Shown: positions 60,402-64,000 of the stretch, one piece after another
How positions within the stretch are numbered: the stretch's first letter is position 1
Layout of the letters: each line of letters begins with the position of its first letter
NCBI GenBank assembly: GCA_030653975.1
Contig: JAURYH010000040.1
Location: forward strand, 1 to 64,000
Origin: Hydrogenophaga sp.
Lineage (GTDB): Bacteria; Pseudomonadota; Gammaproteobacteria; Burkholderiales; Burkholderiaceae_C
Direction of reading: 5' to 3'
DNA length: 64,000 nt
The notes under the pieces: model-generated
Database searches by the model: none
Told to the model about the DNA's origin: nothing
The model's input: only the letters and a program-made list of their open reading frames with translations
Made by a program: the position numbers and the translations under genes

Positions 60402-60794
60402 ATGAGCAATCCCATCAGCACTTTGGGCGATGACGCCTCTTCCCTGGCCAGCTCGGTCGCCAATTCCACCGAGCACGCCATACGGAACACCCAGCGCGCG
60501 GCCCAGCAGGGCATCAACCAGCTCGCCAGCAACCTCGATGGCGCGCGCAGCCAGACCAGCAACGCGCTCCACCATCTGGTGAGCGACACCGAAGCACTGG
60601 CGCACCGCGGCATGGACGCCGTGCGCGACGGCGCTGGCCAGCTGCGCGAAAAATCGCTGCACGTGAAAGACGCCACCACCAGCTACATCCAGCATGAGCC
60701 GGTCAAGTCGATGCTGATGGCCGCTGCCGTGGGCGCAGCGCTCATGGGCCTTGTGGCCCTGTTCAGCCGCAACCACGGCGGCCACGGTCGCTGA
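60402..60794 (+). CDS. DUF883 (ElaB/YqjD-like) ribosome- or membrane-associated protein
   Basis: 130 residues: a long amphipathic helical region, then one C-terminal membrane helix ('SMLMAAAVGAALMGLVALF'), the tail-anchored plan of ElaB/YqjD proteins that bind stationary-phase ribosomes in enterobacteria. ATG 60402 after GAAAGAAATCC excludes a non-homologous 15-residue extension. Confidence 0.85.
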   Translation: MSNPISTLGDDASSLASSVANSTEHAIRNTQRAAQQGINQLASNLDGARSQTSNALHHLVSDTEALAHRGMDAVRDGAGQLREKSLHVKDATTSYIQHEPVKSMLMAAAVGAALMGLVALFSRNHGGHGR

Positions 60795-60810
60795 ACCCGG
60801 AGCGCTTGCC

Positions 60811-61194
60811 ATGATCCACCCCGTGTTCCGCCTGGCGGCTTCGCAGCCCCTGTTGCTCGCGGAGCACGCGGCGGCTTATGCGAGCCTGCTCGGTGAAGAG
60901 CTGGTGATCGGCAGCGCGCGCCTGAAGCGGCGCCTGGCGTTCCAGCTGGCGGGCGCTGCCTGCCTGGTGGTGGCCGCCATCCTGCTGGGCGTGGCCCTGC
61001 TCCTGTGGGCTTCGCTGCCCTCGGCCGGCTCGCGCTTCCCCTGGCTGTTTGTGCTCACGCCGGTGTTGCCGGCGGTGCTCGGCCTTTGGGCGCTGTGGCA
61101 GGCGCAGGACCGTGAGGCTGTCGAGCCGTTTGCCAGCCTGCGCCTTCAACTGGCCGAGGACGCTGCCCTGTTGCGCAACCCGGGCACCCCATGA
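60811..61194 (+). CDS. YqjE-like holin-superfamily membrane protein
   Basis: 127 residues with two membrane helices (about 47-70 and 78-98) and a helical N-terminus. Position after a DUF883 gene and topology match YqjE/phage-holin superfamily III proteins. It is not a sign of prophage. The stop overlaps the next start (ATGA). Confidence 0.75.
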   Translation: MIHPVFRLAASQPLLLAEHAAAYASLLGEELVIGSARLKRRLAFQLAGAACLVVAAILLGVALLLWASLPSAGSRFPWLFVLTPVLPAVLGLWALWQAQDREAVEPFASLRLQLAEDAALLRNPGTP

Positions 61195-61598
61195 ACGACA
61201 CCCCTGCACTTTTGCCACCGGCCTCACCACCACCAGCGGCCGGGCACGCGCACGCCAGCTCGGCCAGTGCCCGGCTGGAAAGCAACCGCCAGCGCCTGTC
61301 CGGCTGGCTGGAACAGGATCGCCGTGCCCATGCCTCGTATGGCTGGGTGGCGGCCGCGGCGCTGCCCGTGCTCAAAAGCCTGGGCACGCACCCGGTGGCG
61401 TCGCTGGCGCTCGGCGCGCTGGCCCAGGGCTGGATGCGGGATGCACCCGCCACGCTCCCGGGCCCGCCGCTGGAAACCCAGGCGCTCGGTGCGGCACTGG
61501 CCGTGGTGCGCCGCCATCCCAGGACCAGCCTGGCCATCGTGGCCATCGCTGGCGCTGCCCTGCTGTGGAGCGGTTGGCGCCGCAGCAGCCCTTCCTGA
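61191..61598 (+). CDS. Hypothetical protein of the yqjDE-like cluster
   Basis: Not recognised by motif. 135 residues: Pro/Ala-rich start, a charged helix, then two moderately hydrophobic stretches (about 50-75 and 100-125). It occupies the place of YqjK in related clusters, but its sequence does not show the YqjK pattern clearly. Translation is coupled to the preceding gene. Confidence 0.7.
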   Translation: MNDTPALLPPASPPPAAGHAHASSASARLESNRQRLSGWLEQDRRAHASYGWVAAAALPVLKSLGTHPVASLALGALAQGWMRDAPATLPGPPLETQALGAALAVVRRHPRTSLAIVAIAGAALLWSGWRRSSPS

Positions 61599-61630
61599 TC
61601 CCGACCCCAACCCCAACCCAAGGAACCACC

Positions 61631-61780
61631 ATGCTTTACACCATCGCCGTCGTCCTGCTCATCCTCTGGTTGCTGGGGCTCGTCACCTCCACCACGTTGG
61701 GCGGCTTCATCCACGTCCTGCTCGTGATCGCCGTCGTCATGGTGCTGCTGCGCGTGATCAGCGGGCGCAGTCCGCTGTAG
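61631..61780 (+). CDS. Lmo0937-like small membrane protein
   Basis: 49 residues, nearly all hydrophobic: 'MLYTIAVVLLILWLLGLV' and 'GGFIHVLLVIAVVMVLLRVI'. Two-helix, very short proteins of this form are the lmo0937 family, widely linked to stress and of unknown function. AAGGAACCACC precedes the ATG at 61631. Confidence 0.85.
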   Translation: MLYTIAVVLLILWLLGLVTSTTLGGFIHVLLVIAVVMVLLRVISGRSPL

Positions 61781-61885
61781 TCCATCCCCGGTGTGCTGGC
61801 TGTGTGGGTCAGCGCACAGACCTTGCCCGCAAGGGCGGCTAGTGTCCGCCTGTGTCGCCATGGGTGGCACCCACCAGAGACACCG

Positions 61886-63595
61886 ATGTCCGAGAATTCC
61901 CCCCGCCCCGACGACCCCGAGTGCCCGGGCAAGCCGGGTGAAACCACCGAATCGAGCCGGCGCAGTGCGCTGCTCAAGGCCGGTGCGCTGCAGAACGCCA
62001 TCCTGAACAGCGCCAATTTTTCGATCATCGCGACCGATGAAAAGGGCATCATCCAGCTCTTCAACGTGGGTGCCGAGCGCATGCTGGGCTACCGCGCCGA
62101 GGAGGTGGTCAACCGCGTGCGCCCGAGCGACATGCACGACCCGCACGAGGTGCATGCGCGCGCCACGGCCTTGAGCCTGGAGCTCGACACGCCGATTGCA
62201 CCGGGCTTCGAAGCCCTGGCCTTCAAGGCCTCGCGCGGCATTGAAGACATCTACGAGCTCACCTACATCTGCAAGGACGGCAGCTGGTTCCCGGCCATCA
62301 TCTCCATCACCGCGCTGCGCGACGACTACGGCGACATCATCGGCTACCTGCTGATCGGTACCGACAACTCGGTGCGCAAGCGGGTGGAGCAGCAGCTCAA
62401 CGAGGCCGTGGACGCGGCCGAAAAAGCCAACCAGGCCAAAACCGATTTCATCTCCAGCATGAGCCACGAGCTGCGCACACCGCTCAACGCCATCCTGGGC
62501 TTTGCGCAGCTGGTCGAATCGGGCACGCCCGTGCCCACGCCGACGCAGCAGCGCAGCATCGGGCAGATCCTGAAAGCCGGCTGGTACCTGCTGGAGCTGA
62601 TCAACGAGATCCTCGACCTCGCGCTGATCGAGTCCGGCAAGCTCACGCTTTCGGGTGAGCCGGTCTCGCTCACCGAGGTGCTGGCCGAGTGTCGCGCCAT
62701 GGTCGAGCCGCAGGCGCAGCAGCGCGGCATCGGCATGGTGTTTGCGCAGCTGGAATCGCCGCGCTACGTGAAGGCCGACCGCACCCGGCTCAAGCAGGTG
62801 CTGATCAACCTGCTCTTCAACGCCATCAAATACAACCAGCGCGGCGGCCATGTGACGGTGGTCTGCACGCTGAGGGCGAACGATGTGGTCCGCATCAGCG
62901 TGCGCGACACCGGCCCTGGACTGATGCCCGCCCAGCTGGCCCAGCTGTTCCAGCCCTTCAACCGGCTGGGTCAGGAGTCCGGCACCGAAGAGGGCACCGG
63001 CATCGGCCTGGTGGTGACGCAGCGGCTGGTGCACCTGATGGGTGGCCAGATCGGTGTCGACAGCACGCCCGGCGTGGGCAGCGTGTTCTGGGTCGAGATG
63101 GCGCTGACCGAGGCACCGCAGCAGGCCGAGCTGGGCACGCTGCCCGTCGACCTGCCGCGGCCTGAAGCGGCGTCCGGGATGCCACAACACACCCTGCTGT
63201 ACGTGGAAGACAATCCGGCCAACCTGGAGCTGGTCGAGCAGATCATCGAGCGCCGCGCCGACATGCGCCTGCTGGGCGCAGCCGACGCCAGCCTGGGCAT
63301 CGAGTTCGCCCGCGTCTACCAGCCCGAAGTGATCCTGATGGACATCAACCTGCCCGGCATCAGTGGTGTCGAAGCGCTGAAGATCCTGCGCGCCGACCCG
63401 GCCACCGCCCACATCCCGGTGATCGCGCTGAGCGCCAATGCCGTGCCGCGCGACATCCAGAAAGGGCTGGAGGCGGGCTTCTTCAACTACCTCACCAAAC
63501 CCATCAAGGTGGTCCAGCTCATGGAGGCGGTGGATGCTGCCTTGCAGGTTGCTGAAACCACCAGCGGCCCCGCCGCGCACCAGGAATCCGCATGA
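61886..63595 (+). CDS. Hybrid sensor histidine kinase (PAS-HisKA-HATPase-REC)
   Basis: 569 residues with no membrane helix. PAS domain (about 40-160), HisKA with H194 in 'SSMSHELRTPLN', HATPase with 'LFNAIKYNQRGGH' and 'DTGPGL', and a C-terminal receiver with D486 in 'ILMDINLPG' and Lys in 'YLTKPIK'. A cytoplasmic phosphorelay protein; the receiver may pass phosphate to the adjacent regulator. ATG 61886 is preceded by CACCAGAGACACCG. It overlaps the next gene by 4 bp. Confidence 0.93.
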   Translation: MSENSPRPDDPECPGKPGETTESSRRSALLKAGALQNAILNSANFSIIATDEKGIIQLFNVGAERMLGYRAEEVVNRVRPSDMHDPHEVHARATALSLELDTPIAPGFEALAFKASRGIEDIYELTYICKDGSWFPAIISITALRDDYGDIIGYLLIGTDNSVRKRVEQQLNEAVDAAEKANQAKTDFISSMSHELRTPLNAILGFAQLVESGTPVPTPTQQRSIGQILKAGWYLLELINEILDLALIESGKLTLSGEPVSLTEVLAECRAMVEPQAQQRGIGMVFAQLESPRYVKADRTRLKQVLINLLFNAIKYNQRGGHVTVVCTLRANDVVRISVRDTGPGLMPAQLAQLFQPFNRLGQESGTEEGTGIGLVVTQRLVHLMGGQIGVDSTPGVGSVFWVEMALTEAPQQAELGTLPVDLPRPEAASGMPQHTLLYVEDNPANLELVEQIIERRADMRLLGAADASLGIEFARVYQPEVILMDINLPGISGVEALKILRADPATAHIPVIALSANAVPRDIQKGLEAGFFNYLTKPIKVVQLMEAVDAALQVAETTSGPAAHQESA

Positions 63596-64000
63596 ACCTC
63601 ACCCCGCAAGAACGGCTCAATGCCCGCATCCTGATCGTGGACGATCAGCCGGTCAACGTGAGCCTGCTCGAAGAAATGCTGCAGGAAGCCGGCTACACGC
63701 GGGTCTCCAGCACCACGGAGCCCGAACAGGTCTGCGCCATGCACCGCAAGGCGCCGTTCGACCTGATCCTGCTCGACCTGCAGATGCCGGGCATGGACGG
63801 CTTCCAGGTGATGGAAGGCCTCAAGGCCAACACCGCCGAAGACGACTACCTGCCGGTGCTGGTGATCACCGCCCAGCCCGGCCACAAGCTGCGCGCGCTG
63901 CAGGCCGGCGCGAAGGACTTCGTCAGCAAGCCGTTTGACCTGGTCGAGGTCAAGGCGCGCATCCACAACCTGATCGAGGTGCGCCTGCTGCACCGGCAAC
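63592..64000 (+). CDS. Response regulator (partial, cut by window edge)
   Basis: The first 136 codons are visible: a receiver domain with 'ILIVDDQPVN', phospho-acceptor D62 in 'LILLDLQMPG' and Lys in 'FVSKPFD'. The chain continues beyond the window, so its output domain (HD-GYP, GGDEF or kinase would all be usual) is unknown. The ATGA overlap with the hybrid kinase implies a shared phosphorelay. Confidence 0.9.
   Translation, partial: MNLTPQERLNARILIVDDQPVNVSLLEEMLQEAGYTRVSSTTEPEQVCAMHRKAPFDLILLDLQMPGMDGFQVMEGLKANTAEDDYLPVLVITAQPGHKLRALQAGAKDFVSKPFDLVEVKARIHNLIEVRLLHRQ

Noticed and set aside
60811-61194. Holin-like protein as a sign of prophage
   Set aside because: It belongs to a yqjDE-like chromosomal cluster; no other phage gene is near.
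61055-63580. An 841-codon minus-strand frame, and the similar 727-codon frame at 6959-9142
   Set aside because: They are antisense shadows of clear genes (hybrid kinase; regulator and tsaD), with no recognisable domain.

Overview
The window reads as a chromosomal segment of a GC-rich betaproteobacterium. The order nuoA-N followed by a DUF2818 gene, the tpiA-secG-tRNA-Leu-nuo arrangement, and short GC-rich intergenic repeats built on a 'CCCCCTGCGCCGC ... GGCCCGGCAAAGCCGG' theme all suggest a Comamonadaceae member (Hydrogenophaga, Acidovorax or Rhodoferax-like). The genus is a guess; the class is fairly secure. No IS element, CRISPR array, prophage or rRNA was seen.

Layout. (1) 0.1-7.7 kb: a nitric oxide reductase cluster, norE-norF-norC-norB-norQ-[CcoG-like 4Fe-4S membrane protein]-norD-DNR-type regulator, with an FNR/DNR box in front of norC. 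(2) 7.9-16.8 kb: housekeeping genes: tsaD, an amino-acid-type ABC binding protein, an aminotransferase, rpsO, pnp, a quinone oxidoreductase, tpiA and secG. (3) 16.9-31.6 kb: tRNA-Leu(GAG) and the complete 14-gene complex I operon nuoA-N, then DUF2818, a Nudix hydrolase and DUF1178. (4) 33.1-36.8 kb: glutamate dehydrogenase and an MsbA-like ABC exporter on the minus strand. (5) 36.9-51.2 kb: an accessory 'low-oxygen/stress' island. It holds a host-attachment-family protein, CBS-domain proteins, an FNR-family regulator lacking the N-terminal Fe-S cysteines, two phosphoribosyltransferases, a PAS kinase/NarL-type regulator pair, a small hydrolase, a GroEL-derived fragment, DUF2934, Hsp20, an extra FtsH, and a pyruvate-dehydrogenase-like E1 alpha/beta pair with a free-standing lipoyl domain and its own lipoate-ligase-like protein. 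(6) 51.4-64 kb: exported MsrB and MsrA, a DUF898 protein with an M48 protease, an ABC/FtsX/membrane-fusion export operon, a run of small envelope or stress proteins, and a hybrid histidine kinase with a response regulator cut by the window edge.

How the parts fit. Several promoters in region 5, plus norC, carry TTGA-N6-TCAA dyads. Some predicted -10 hexamers sit at the spacing expected for FNR-family activation (box centre at -41.5 or -61.5). Both CRP/FNR proteins in the window keep the E..SR recognition residues that read this dyad, so region 5 looks like a local FNR-type regulon.

The strongest candidate for something new is at 38691-38881 on the minus strand. A perfect FNR dyad, an exactly spaced -10, a chain of perfect stem-loops and a T7 terminator together predict a small RNA of about 190 nt. 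A second candidate is the E1 alpha/beta + single lipoyl domain + ligase operon, which lacks E2 and E3 and whose first and last genes appear to lack ordinary start codons. All functional statements come from reading motifs in the sequence; no database search was run.
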